Shown in pieces: positions 33,490 to 42,148 of a stretch of 64,000 bases of DNA. Numbering within the stretch: the first letter of the stretch is position 1; every line of letters starts with the position of its first letter. Source of the stretch: JACVRW01 sp034664125. Lineage in GTDB: Bacteria; Actinomycetota; Thermoleophilia; Solirubrobacterales; Thermoleophilaceae. The position numbers were made by a program, and so were the translations under genes. Under the pieces are notes generated by a model that was given only the letters and a program-made list of their open reading frames with translations, did not search any database and was not told the DNA's origin. The stretch lies in assembly GCA_034664125.1 (NCBI GenBank), contig JAXDIG010000054.1:94255-158254 (forward strand). The letters are read 5' to 3'.

Positions 33490-33882
33490 ATGTCCAACGA
33501 CAACGCCGAGCTGCTGCGCGGCACCTACGAGGCATTCGGGCGCGGAGACATCCCGGCCGTCATGGCGGTTTTCGACGAGAACATCGTCTGGAACGCACCG
33601 GCGGTGCTTCCGCACGCCATGGCCGTGGGCGGACGCGACGACGTAGGGAGGTTCTTCCAGAACCTCGCCTCGATGTGGGAGGACTTTGCCCTCGAGATCG
33701 AGGATCTGGTCGCGTCCAACGACCGCGTGTGTGCCATCGGGCGGGCTGGCGGCAAGCTGAACGGTGAGCAGGCGAGCTACGGCTTCGTGCACGCCTGGAC
33801 CGTGCGCGACGGCGTCTGCGTTCGCTTCGACGAATACGTCGATCCCTCCCCAGAGGTGATCGCGGCCAGCACCGCGGCCTAG
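33490..33882 (+). CDS. NTF2-like (SnoaL-type) protein
   Basis: 130 residues from ATG 33490 after GGAGGAGCAAGAG. MSNDNAELLRGTYEAFGRGDIPAVMAVFDENIVWNAP is the standard SnoaL-like start. GGRDDVGRFFQNLASMWEDF and VRFDEYVDPS complete the alpha+beta barrel. It may bind a small ligand or act as an isomerase-like enzyme; no catalytic Asp/His pair can be assigned. It follows the reductase by 56 bp and is likely in the same transcript. Confidence 0.88.
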   Translation: MSNDNAELLRGTYEAFGRGDIPAVMAVFDENIVWNAPAVLPHAMAVGGRDDVGRFFQNLASMWEDFALEIEDLVASNDRVCAIGRAGGKLNGEQASYGFVHAWTVRDGVCVRFDEYVDPSPEVIAASTAA

Positions 33883-33950
33883 CGAGGCGCGCCTCCGCAG
33901 GACAGAAGCGCTTGGGTTGACGACCCGCAGATCGGCCTACCCCAGAGAGC

Positions 33951-34441
33951 ATGAACCTGCTGCGCAGGTGGCCTCCCATCCTCTGGCCGCTGATGACGGC
34001 CGCCAGCCTGCTGATCCTGGCCGGCGCCAGCGGCGACTGGCGCCCGGGGCTGCTGATCGCGGGCGCCGCGCTGGCGCTCGTCGTCTTCGGCCTGTCCTTC
34101 TACCTCGCCACGCGCGGGCAGCGCGACCGCCGATCGTCAACTGGGCCATGGCCGGCCTGGCCGCCTTCTACCTGGTGGCCGCGGTCGCCGGCGCTACGGC
34201 CGGCCCGAAGTACGCGGTCGCCGCTCTTGCGGCGGCCGTCGTCCCGATGTCGGCCCTGTGCCTGCTGATCGCCCTGATGCGGTCGAAGACGGTCGAGTCC
34301 GACGGTCGCCTCGTCGACGTGTCGGCGGAGCAGGACGAGGACCCGTTCCCCGGGATCGGCATGGACGGCACGACGCCGCTGGGCGACACGCCGGAGCACT
34401 CGGACGCGGTGGACGAGCCGCAGCCGGGCCGCCGGGCGTAG
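33951..34441 (+). pseudogene. Small membrane protein broken by a frameshift
   Basis: Two reading frames make one plausible protein. Frame A (ATG 33951) gives two membrane segments (about 11-25 and 33-51), ending at ATRGQRDR. Frame C continues from about 34,130 with PPIVNWAMAGLAAFYLVAAVAG, two more membrane segments and an acidic C-terminus (EQDEDPFPGIGMD) to the stop at 34,441. One base missing near GACCGCCGATCG (34,125-34,136) explains the break. Together they encode about 163 residues. An alternative is two overlapping genes, the second from ATG 34,148. Family unknown. Confidence 0.6.
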
Positions 34442-34505
34442 TCACAGGGCATCCTTCCGGGACGTGGCTGCGTGCCGAGCCGCTTGTTCCTATCCCAAAG
34501 GAGAC

Positions 34506-35261
34506 ATGACGATGGCCGATCTCGCCGAGAGGCACGAAGCGCTCGCTACGGAGTCCAGGTGGGACTTCTCGGACCTCACCGCGCTCTTCGTCAACTGCAC
34601 GCTGAAGCGCTCGCCGGAGATCTCCAACACTGCCGCGCTCGGCGACCTGTCCGCCGGCATCATGGAACGCAACGGCGTGTCGGTCGACACCATCCGGGCG
34701 ATCGACCACGACATCGCGACCGGAGTCCAGCCCGACATGACCGAGTACGGCTGGGCGAGCGACGAGTGGCCCGCGATCTACGAGAAGGTCCAGGCGGCGG
34801 ACGTCCTCGTGCTGCTGGCGCCGATCTGGCTGGGCGAGAAGTCGTCGGTCTGCACTCACGTGATCGAGCGGCTCTACGGCAACAGCCACCTGCTCAACGA
34901 GCGCGGGCAGTACGCCTACTACGGCCGGGTCGGCGGGTGCCTGATCACCGGCAACGAGGACGGCGCCAAGCACTGCGCGATGAACATCCTGTACTCGCTG
35001 CAGCACCTGGGCTACGCGATCCCCCCACAGGCCGACTCGGGATGGATGGGCGAGGCGGGCCCCGGGCCGAGCTACCTGGACCCGGGCTCCGGCGGCCCGG
35101 AGAACGACTTCACCAACCGGAACACGACGTTCATGACGTGGAACCTGATGCACATGGCGCGCATGATCAAGGATGCCGGCGGCATCCCGGCCCACGGCAA
35201 CCAGCGCTCGGAGTGGGACGCCGGGTGTCGCTTCGACTTCGAGAACCCCGAGCACCGCTAG
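34506..35261 (+). CDS. Flavodoxin-like NAD(P)H-dependent FMN reductase family protein
   Basis: 251 residues from ATG 34506, with AAAGGAG just upstream. LFVNCTLKRSPEISNTAAL is the first strand and FMN phosphate loop; ADVLVLLAPIWLGEKSSVCTHVIERL and YYGRVGGCLITGNEDGAKHC are the second and third FMN loops. It probably reduces a quinone, flavin or nitro compound. With the NTF2-like protein and the ferredoxin reductase it suggests a local redox cluster. A GPGPSYLDPGSGGPENDF insert near the C-terminus is unusual. Confidence 0.87.
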   Translation: MTMADLAERHEALATESRWDFSDLTALFVNCTLKRSPEISNTAALGDLSAGIMERNGVSVDTIRAIDHDIATGVQPDMTEYGWASDEWPAIYEKVQAADVLVLLAPIWLGEKSSVCTHVIERLYGNSHLLNERGQYAYYGRVGGCLITGNEDGAKHCAMNILYSLQHLGYAIPPQADSGWMGEAGPGPSYLDPGSGGPENDFTNRNTTFMTWNLMHMARMIKDAGGIPAHGNQRSEWDAGCRFDFENPEHR

Positions 35262-35306
35262 CGGCTCGGTTGGTCAACCTACCCCAGTTCGTCATACGCT
35301 TCACCC

Positions 35307-38123
35307 ATGTGGGCGGCGCGGGGGGCTGCGGGTGAACTGCTGGGAAGAAGCTCAGAGCTAGAGCGGCTCCGGGCTGCGGTCGATCGCGCCAGGGGCGGCC
35401 GCGGCGGACTGGTCGTCCTCGAGGGCGAGATGGGGATCGGCAAGACGTCGCTGCTTCGGGGCGTCGCCGCGCACGCCACCGACGTCGGCTGCGAGGTCCT
35501 CAGCGCGCGCGGCGCCGAGCTCGAGCGCGACTTCGGCTTCGGCCTCGTACGGCAGCTCTTCGAGCGCCCGCTGCGCACCGCGCCCCAGCAGCGCCGGAAA
35601 CGTCTGCTGCGCGGAGCGGCGGCACTGGCCGCGCCTGTCCTGGGCCTCGACTCCGACCCCGGCCAGGCGAGCCACGGGGCATTCGCCCCGCTGCACGGCA
35701 TCTACTGGCTGGCGGTCGAGCTGGCCGACGAGCGCCCGCTCGTGATCGCCGTCGACGACGCCCATTGGGCGGACCCCGACTCCCTCCGCTGCCTGTCGTA
35801 CCTGGCCAACCGCGCCGAAGAGCTGCCGGTGCTCCTCGTCCTGGCACGGCGCCCGGTCCATGAGGCCCAGGCGCTGCCCGAGCTTCCGGCGCCCGTCGAG
35901 CACCTGCGCCTGGCGCCGCTCGGATTGAGCTCGGTCGCCGAGCTGGTGCAGCTGCGGCTGGGCCCGGACCCGGACGCGGCGTTCACCTCGGCCTGCCACT
36001 GGGCCACCGCCGGCAATCCCCTGGCGCTGGTCGAGCTGCTGCGCGAGCTGGCGGAGAGCGGCGTGGCACCCACGGCCGCAGCCGCCCGGACGCTCGAAGA
36101 CCGGCCGCCGCCGCGACTCGCACGCGACCTCGTCGGACGCGTGAAGCGCGCGGGAGCGACGGCGGAGGTGCTGGCGCGAGCGCTGACCGTCCTAGGAGAC
36201 GGAACCCGCCCGTCCGTGGCAGCCGCGCTGGCGCGACTCGATCCCGAGGCGACGACGGACGCCATCCTCGCGCTGACCGGGGCGGGGGTGCTCACTTCGG
36301 GGGCGCCCTTGGCCTTCGCCCATCCGCTGATCCGGTCGGCCATGTACGAGGACATCGATGCCGGCGCGCGCTCACGGATGCACAGGCGCGCGGCGGAGCT
36401 GGTCGCGACGGTGGAGGGCGCTCCGAACGCGGCGGCCGTGCACCTGCTCTCGGTCGAGCCGGCTCGCGACGCGCAGGTGGTGGAGCAGCTCAGCGCGGCC
36501 GCGGCCCAAGCGCTCCAGGCGGGCGCGCCGGAGGCCGCCGCGCGCTACCTCGGCCGAGCGCTGCGGGAGCCCCCTCTGCCGCGCGTGCGGTCAATGGTCC
36601 TCGGACAGCTGGGCATCGCGGAGGTCGCCAAGGGCGATCCCGCCAGCCTGGGGCACCTCGAGGAGGCCCGGCAGACGGCCGGCGACGCCGAGTCTCGAGC
36701 AGAGCTTGCCGCCGCGCTCGCCGCCGCCCTGACCAATCTCGGCGACTCGGACGCCGCGATCGACGTCGCACACGACGCGCTGTCCGCGCTGGACTTCGAC
36801 GCACCCGCGGCGATCAGGCTCGAGGCCGCCGCCGCGGGCTTGATGTGGCAGGACGCGAAGTGGGCGAAGCGGTTCGACGCGAGCCTGCCCGGCTTGCGCC
36901 GGCTCGCCGAGAACGGAGGCCAAGCGAGCCGAGGCCTGGCGCTGATCCTCAGCGGGGCGCTGGCCGGCCGCGGGGAAACGCGACACGCCATGGCGCTGGT
37001 GACCGCGGGGCTCGACGGCGGCACGTTCGTCCGCCACGAGCCGCTCGACGGGATCGAGCTGCCCCAGGCGCTCAATGCGCTGATCTGGTGCGAGCGCCAC
37101 GAGCACGCACGGCGGCTGGTCGCCGAGATGCTGGCGGAGGCGCAGAGGCGCGGGTCGGTGTTCGGCGCGCTCGGCGCCTCCATCCAGCACGGGGTCGTGC
37201 TGCTGCGAGCCGGCGAGCTGGCCGAGGCGGAGGCGACCCTCGTCCACGCCGACAAGCTGGCGGCCGAGCACGGCGCGCTGGGCCCGCGCGCGTTCAGCCA
37301 GTCCTACCTCGCCGCGGTCCGCGTGGCGCGCGGTCACCTAAATGGAGTCGGCGAACAGGTCGAGACGCTCCCGAGAGAGCTCGTCACCTCCGCACGCCTC
37401 ACGGCCCGCCACGCGCGCGGTCGGGTGCGCCTGGCGCGCGGCGACAGCGAGGGAGGCATCGCCGACCTCCGCGCCGTCGTCGCGATGCTCGCGCAGCTTG
37501 GGACCACGAGCCCGGGGGTCACCGGCGCGGCGGCCGATCTGGCGGAAGCGCTCGCTCTCGAGCACCCGGAAGAGTCGCGGGCCCTGGCCGAGGAGGATCT
37601 GAGCCGGGCGCGTGCCGCCGGGCTGGAGGTCGCGGAGGGGGTGGCGCTGCGGACTCTCGCGGCCACCGCGAGCGGATCCGCGCGCATCGAGCTGCTCCAA
37701 GAGGCGGCGGCGAAGCTCGAGCCAGGGTTCGCGCGGGTCGAGTACGCGCGCACGCTCGCGGAGCTCGGCGCGGCCCTGAGGATGAATGGGCATGTCGAGG
37801 CCGCGCGCAAGCCGCTGCTGCGTGCCCTCGACGAGGCTCATCGCCGCGGTGCCCTTCCCTTGGCCGAGCGCGCGCGTGCGGAGGCCGTCGCCGCCGGCGC
37901 CCGTCCGCGGCGGCCGCGCCTGACCGGTGTCGAGGCGCTCACGCCCAGCGAGCTGCGCGTAGCGCGCCTGGCGTCCGAGGGGCTCTCGAACAAGGAGGTC
38001 GCTCAGGCGCTGTTCGTGACGAAGAAGACGGTGGCTGACCATCTCGCCGCCAGCTACCGCAAGCTCGGGATCTCACGGCGCGAGGGACTGGCCGACGCCC
38101 TCTCGGGTACCCCAAACGGGTAA
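35307..38123 (+). CDS. LAL-type LuxR-family ATP-binding regulator
   Basis: 938 residues. N-terminal STAND-like ATPase with Walker A GEMGIGKT (41-48) and Walker B VIAVDDAHWADP, a long TPR-like helical middle, and a C-terminal LuxR HTH (EALTPSELRVARLASEGLSNKEVAQALFVTKKTVADHL). LAL regulators are large activators, often pathway-specific, that hydrolyse ATP upon effector binding. The HTH at the extreme C-terminus and the length (about 940) are normal for the class. Neighbouring flavodoxin-like and propeller genes are possible targets; no effector is suggested. Confidence 0.93.
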   Translation: MWAARGAAGELLGRSSELERLRAAVDRARGGRGGLVVLEGEMGIGKTSLLRGVAAHATDVGCEVLSARGAELERDFGFGLVRQLFERPLRTAPQQRRKRLLRGAAALAAPVLGLDSDPGQASHGAFAPLHGIYWLAVELADERPLVIAVDDAHWADPDSLRCLSYLANRAEELPVLLVLARRPVHEAQALPELPAPVEHLRLAPLGLSSVAELVQLRLGPDPDAAFTSACHWATAGNPLALVELLRELAESGVAPTAAAARTLEDRPPPRLARDLVGRVKRAGATAEVLARALTVLGDGTRPSVAAALARLDPEATTDAILALTGAGVLTSGAPLAFAHPLIRSAMYEDIDAGARSRMHRRAAELVATVEGAPNAAAVHLLSVEPARDAQVVEQLSAAAAQALQAGAPEAAARYLGRALREPPLPRVRSMVLGQLGIAEVAKGDPASLGHLEEARQTAGDAESRAELAAALAAALTNLGDSDAAIDVAHDALSALDFDAPAAIRLEAAAAGLMWQDAKWAKRFDASLPGLRRLAENGGQASRGLALILSGALAGRGETRHAMALVTAGLDGGTFVRHEPLDGIELPQALNALIWCERHEHARRLVAEMLAEAQRRGSVFGALGASIQHGVVLLRAGELAEAEATLVHADKLAAEHGALGPRAFSQSYLAAVRVARGHLNGVGEQVETLPRELVTSARLTARHARGRVRLARGDSEGGIADLRAVVAMLAQLGTTSPGVTGAAADLAEALALEHPEESRALAEEDLSRARAAGLEVAEGVALRTLAATASGSARIELLQEAAAKLEPGFARVEYARTLAELGAALRMNGHVEAARKPLLRALDEAHRRGALPLAERARAEAVAAGARPRRPRLTGVEALTPSELRVARLASEGLSNKEVAQALFVTKKTVADHLAASYRKLGISRREGLADALSGTPNG

Positions 38124-38188
38124 TTCTCCGCACTCGCGGGCGAAATTTCCGTATTGCGCCTTCGGGGCCGGCTTCCTACGTTGGGCGG

Positions 38189-38584
38189 ATGCCGTGGCGC
38201 GCCCCGATGCTCGCGATCTCCTGCCTGGCCCTCGCGATCCTCGTGGCTCCGGCGCTCGGCGCGGCGCCCACGAAGGGAGCCAGCTACGTAGGCGAGCTGC
38301 CCGAAACCGCCGCGCGCCTGGGGAAGCGCGTCGTGCTCAAGGTTTCGCCGTCCGGCACGACAGGCCGCGCGCGGCTCGCCTGCGGCGACACGCGAGTTGG
38401 GCTCAGCTCCAAGTTCGACGTCGTGGAGGGCAAGTTCGAGGCCAGGCGGTCAACCGGCTCGGTGCTGGTCTGGCGGCTGACGGGGAAGTTCGTCTCTCCC
38501 GACCGGTCGAAGGCGAAGCTGTACCTGCCCGCGGTCTGCGACGGCAGGGGCGGCAAGGTCACGCTCGAGATCGACGAGAACTGA
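38189..38584 (+). CDS. Secreted beta-rich hypothetical protein
   Basis: 131 residues from ATG 38189. Signal peptide with AISCLALAILVAPALGAA. The mature domain has two Cys (LACGD and AVCDG) and alternating strands (RVVLKVSPSG, SVLVWRLTGKFVS, AKLYLPAVC), so probably one small disulfide-linked beta fold. The ATG of the propeller gene touches its TGA, so the two are probably translated together. No family recognised. Confidence 0.72.
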   Translation: MPWRAPMLAISCLALAILVAPALGAAPTKGASYVGELPETAARLGKRVVLKVSPSGTTGRARLACGDTRVGLSSKFDVVEGKFEARRSTGSVLVWRLTGKFVSPDRSKAKLYLPAVCDGRGGKVTLEIDEN

Positions 38585-40324
38585 ATGACGCGTCGTTGGA
38601 TGGTGGGTGTCCTGGTGATCTGCTCGCTGGCGGCCGCGCCGTCGGCTGCCGACGCGGCGGGCCAGATCGGTTACGACGGGTGCCTCGCCAACGACGCGAG
38701 CAGGGGCTGCGGGGACCTGCCCGCGGAGCCGCTCTCCAATGACACGAAGGTTGCGGTCAGCCCCGCGGGCGATCTCTACGCGACCGGTCTGCACGCGGTC
38801 CTGCACTTCTTCGCCGCGCCGCAGGGACAGATCTCCTACGACGGCTGCCTTGGCGACGACGCGAGCCAGGGCTGCGGCGACCTGCCCTTCAGCCCGCTGT
38901 CGCTACCGAGCGCGATCGCCGTCAGCCCGAATGGCGGCTCGGTCTACGTGACGTCGAGCTATCGCAACGCGGTGGCGCACTTCTTCCGCGCCCCGGAGGG
39001 GCAGCTCACATTCGGCGGGTGCGTCGCCGAAGACGCGTCCCAGGGCTGCACCGACCTCCCGCTCGAGCCCGTGCACGGACCGCTGGGAGTGACCGTGGCG
39101 CCGGACGGGGCCGTGTACGTGACGGGTGCGTTTGCCAACTCGGTGTCGCATTTCCTGGCCTTCCCGCAGGGGCAGATCGAGTTCCGCGGGTGCTTGGCGA
39201 ACGACGGCTCCCAGGGCTGCCGTCCGATTGGGGGCGGGCCATTGACGCTCGCGAACGGGGTGGTGGCAAGCCCCGACGGCAAGTCGCTCTACGTGGCCTC
39301 GCTGAGCGGCACGGTTTCGCGCTTCGATCGACTGCCGGGTGGCTCGATCGCCTACCAGGGCTGCTGGGGCAACGACGCGAGCCAAGGTTGCGCGGACCTG
39401 CCGTTCGCACCGCTGTCCGGGACGGCTGGGATCGCGGTGAGCCCCAAGGGCGATTCGGTCTACGTGGCGTCTTCGACGAACGACTCCGTCGCGCACTTCT
39501 TTCGCGGGCCCGACGGGGCGTTGACCTACGACGGCTGTGTTGCCAACACGGCCGCGCAGGGATGTGCCGACCTACCCGGGGCGCCGATCGGCGGCGCGAC
39601 TGGCGTGGCCGTCAGCCCGGACGGCAAGTCGGTGTACGTGGCGGCCGGGACGAGCAACAGCGTCAGTCACTTCTTCCGGGCGCCTCAGGGGCAGATCACG
39701 TGGGACGGGTGCCTGAACAACGACGGGTCGCAGAACTGCGGGGATCTGCCGGGCACCCCGCTGACCGCCGCCCGCAGCGTCGCCGTCAGCCCGAACAACG
39801 GCTCGGTGTACGTCGGCGCCGGCAGAGCGGTGGCCCATTTCTTCCGCGCCCTGGGTGACGAGCCGCCTCTCGGCTCGGTGAGGACGCCCGGCGGACAGCC
39901 GGGCGACGGCCCCGGGGGCGAGATTGGCACGCCCGGGGTCCAGCGCTGCTTCGGCAAGCGCGCCACGATCGTGGGAACGCAGCGCGGCGACCGCCTGAAG
40001 GGGACCCGGCGTGCGGATGTGATCGTGTCGCTGGGCGGCAACGACCGCATCTCGGGCGGCGGCGGCAACGATCTGATCTGCGCCGGGAGTGGCAACGACA
40101 AGGTCAGCGGCGGGGCGGGCAACGACCGCGAGTCCGGTGGCAGCGGCAACGACTCTTTGAAGGGCGACGCGGGCAAGGACTCGCTGAAGGGCGACTCCGG
40201 CAAGGACCTGCTCTCGGGCGGCCCCGGCAAGGACGGCCTCACCGGAGGCAGCCAGAAGGACCGCTGCACCGGGGGCGGCGCGCTGGACAAGGCTTCCGGC
40301 TGCGAGCGCAAGAGCTCGCTGTGA
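38585..40324 (+). CDS. Secreted seven-repeat propeller protein with RTX-like tail, copy 1
   Basis: 579 residues with a signal peptide (about 1-25). Seven repeats of about 58 residues follow; each opens with YDGC-like strand, a CX8C pair (for example GCLANDASRGC), DLP, then AVSPDG..VYV and a closing HFFRAPxGQ strand, the look of a seven-bladed propeller with one disulfide per blade. A Pro/Gly linker leads to a C-terminal nonapeptide-like array (GGNDRISGG, GSGNDKVSGG, GAGNDRESGG), the RTX calcium-binding type, with a final Cys pair. Likely cell-surface or secreted. Its paralog follows with GTGA overlap. Confidence 0.85.
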   Translation: MTRRWMVGVLVICSLAAAPSAADAAGQIGYDGCLANDASRGCGDLPAEPLSNDTKVAVSPAGDLYATGLHAVLHFFAAPQGQISYDGCLGDDASQGCGDLPFSPLSLPSAIAVSPNGGSVYVTSSYRNAVAHFFRAPEGQLTFGGCVAEDASQGCTDLPLEPVHGPLGVTVAPDGAVYVTGAFANSVSHFLAFPQGQIEFRGCLANDGSQGCRPIGGGPLTLANGVVASPDGKSLYVASLSGTVSRFDRLPGGSIAYQGCWGNDASQGCADLPFAPLSGTAGIAVSPKGDSVYVASSTNDSVAHFFRGPDGALTYDGCVANTAAQGCADLPGAPIGGATGVAVSPDGKSVYVAAGTSNSVSHFFRAPQGQITWDGCLNNDGSQNCGDLPGTPLTAARSVAVSPNNGSVYVGAGRAVAHFFRALGDEPPLGSVRTPGGQPGDGPGGEIGTPGVQRCFGKRATIVGTQRGDRLKGTRRADVIVSLGGNDRISGGGGNDLICAGSGNDKVSGGAGNDRESGGSGNDSLKGDAGKDSLKGDSGKDLLSGGPGKDGLTGGSQKDRCTGGGALDKASGCERKSSL

Positions 40325-42051
40325 GGCGCCTCGGCCTGATCGTCCTCGCCGCCGCCTGCCTGGGTGCGGCCGTACCCGCCACCGCGGGCGCGGCCGGCCA
40401 GCTCGGTTACGACGGGTGCCTCGCGAATGACGCGAGCGATGGCTGCCGCGACCTGCCCGGCACGCCGCTGAGCTTCACACCGCAGGTCGCGATCAGCCCC
40501 GCGGGGGACCTCTACACGACCGGCCTCAACGCGATCCTGCACTTCCTCGCTGCGCCGCAGGGACAGATCTCCTATGAAGGGTGCGTCGGCAACGACCAAA
40601 CCCAGGGCTGCAACGAAGTGCCCGCCAGTCCTCTCGCTCTTCCGACAGCCATCGCCGTTAGTCCGAATGGCGGGTCCGTGTACGTGACGGGGACCTTCTA
40701 CTCCACGATCGTGCACTTCTTCCGGGGCGCGCAGGGGGACGTCAACTTCGGCGGGTGCGTGGGCAACGACTCGTCCCAGGGCTGCACCGACCTGCCGCTG
40801 GCGCCCATGGACGGACCCGCGGGAGTTACCGTGGCGCCCGATGGCGCGGTTTACGTGACGGCCGCGGGCACCGGATCGGTTTCCCACTTCGCCAACTTCC
40901 CGCAGGGCCAGATCGAGTTCCACGGCTGCGTCGCGAACGACGGATCCCAGGGCTGCACGCCGGTCGCGGGCGCCCCGCTCGGCTCCGCGTCGGGAGTGGT
41001 GGCAAGCGCCGACGGGAAGTCGCTCTACGTTGTCTCGTATCAAGGCGACTCGCTCTCGCGCTTCGACCGGCTGCCGGGCGGCGCGATCGCCTACCAGGGG
41101 TGTTGGGGCAACGACGCGAGCCACGGCTGCGTAGACCTGCCGTTCGCGCCGCTGGACGGACCGCGTGGGGTCGCTGTGAGTTCCGACGGCGGGTCGGTCT
41201 ACGTCGGGTCGACGAGCAGCTCCTCCGTCGCACACTTCTTCCGCGGGGCCGACGGGGCGCTGACGTATGACGGCTGCGTCGCCAACAGCGCCGCGGATGG
41301 ATGCGCCGAACTACCTGGGAACCCGATCAGCGGCCCGAATGGCGTGGCCGTCAGCCCTGACGGGAAGTCGGTGTACGTAGCTGCCTCGCAGAGCTCGAGC
41401 GTAGGTCACTTCTTCCGCGCGCCGCAGGGGCAGATCACCTGGGACGGGTGCCTGAACAACGACGGGTCGCAGAACTGCGGGGATCTGCCGGGCACCCCGC
41501 TGACCAGTACCACCAGCGTCGCCGTCAGCCCGAACAACGGCTCGGTCTACGTCGGCGCGACCGATACAGTCGCCCACTTCTTCCGGGCCGTGGGGAACGA
41601 AACGCCCCCCGGCTCCGTCACGACCCCGGGCGGCGGTCCCGGCGGCACGGTCGGCACCCCGGGGGTCCAGCGCTGCTTCGGCAAGCGCGCCACGATCGTG
41701 GGAACGCAGCGCGCCGATCGGTTGAAGGGCACCCGCCGCGCGGACGTGATCGTCTCGCTTGGCGGCAACGACCGCGTGTCGGGCGGCGGCGGCAACGACC
41801 TGATCTGCGCTGGCAGCGGCAACGACCGCGTCAGCGGCGGATCGGGCAAGGACAAGGAGGCGGGCGGTAGCGGGAACGACAGCCTCGACGGGGGCTCCGG
41901 GAACGACACGTTGAAGGGGGACGCTGGCAAGGACCTCCTGTCGGGCGGCGCGGGCAAGGACGGTCTGAGCGGCGGAAGCCAGCGCGACCGATGCGTCGGC
42001 GGGGCCGCACGAGACAAGGCCTCCGGGTGCGAGCGCAAGCGCTCGCTGTGA
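40321..42051 (+). CDS. Secreted seven-repeat propeller protein with RTX-like tail, copy 2
   Basis: 576 residues from GTG 40321, overlapping the first copy's TGA. Same architecture: signal peptide, seven CX8C repeats, linker, RTX-like repeats, Cys-containing end (SGCERKRSL). Repeat 7 and the start of the RTX tail are nearly identical at DNA level to copy 1, while the earlier repeats have drifted, pointing to gene conversion or recent partial duplication. Copy 2 has fewer Lys-for-Asp replacements in the RTX-like region and keeps more GGSGND units. Function unknown; adhesion or polysaccharide binding is plausible. Confidence 0.85.
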   Translation: MRRLGLIVLAAACLGAAVPATAGAAGQLGYDGCLANDASDGCRDLPGTPLSFTPQVAISPAGDLYTTGLNAILHFLAAPQGQISYEGCVGNDQTQGCNEVPASPLALPTAIAVSPNGGSVYVTGTFYSTIVHFFRGAQGDVNFGGCVGNDSSQGCTDLPLAPMDGPAGVTVAPDGAVYVTAAGTGSVSHFANFPQGQIEFHGCVANDGSQGCTPVAGAPLGSASGVVASADGKSLYVVSYQGDSLSRFDRLPGGAIAYQGCWGNDASHGCVDLPFAPLDGPRGVAVSSDGGSVYVGSTSSSSVAHFFRGADGALTYDGCVANSAADGCAELPGNPISGPNGVAVSPDGKSVYVAASQSSSVGHFFRAPQGQITWDGCLNNDGSQNCGDLPGTPLTSTTSVAVSPNNGSVYVGATDTVAHFFRAVGNETPPGSVTTPGGGPGGTVGTPGVQRCFGKRATIVGTQRADRLKGTRRADVIVSLGGNDRVSGGGGNDLICAGSGNDRVSGGSGKDKEAGGSGNDSLDGGSGNDTLKGDAGKDLLSGGAGKDGLSGGSQRDRCVGGAARDKASGCERKRSL

Positions 42052-42148
42052 GTACGTAAACCGCCGGGGAGTAACGCGGCGACGGCCTTACGCCGAAACG
42101 GCGCAAAGTCGATGCACCCGTCATCCCCAGGGTGTACAAGAACGGCCT

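Noticed and set aside
33884..33895. 12-bp palindrome GAGGCGCGCCTC after an NTF2-like gene
   Set aside because: No loop and ordinary for the GC level; no strong regulatory sign.
40030..40300. RTX-coding stretch as a noncoding DNA repeat
   Set aside because: Repeat periodicity is explained by the nonapeptide protein repeats.
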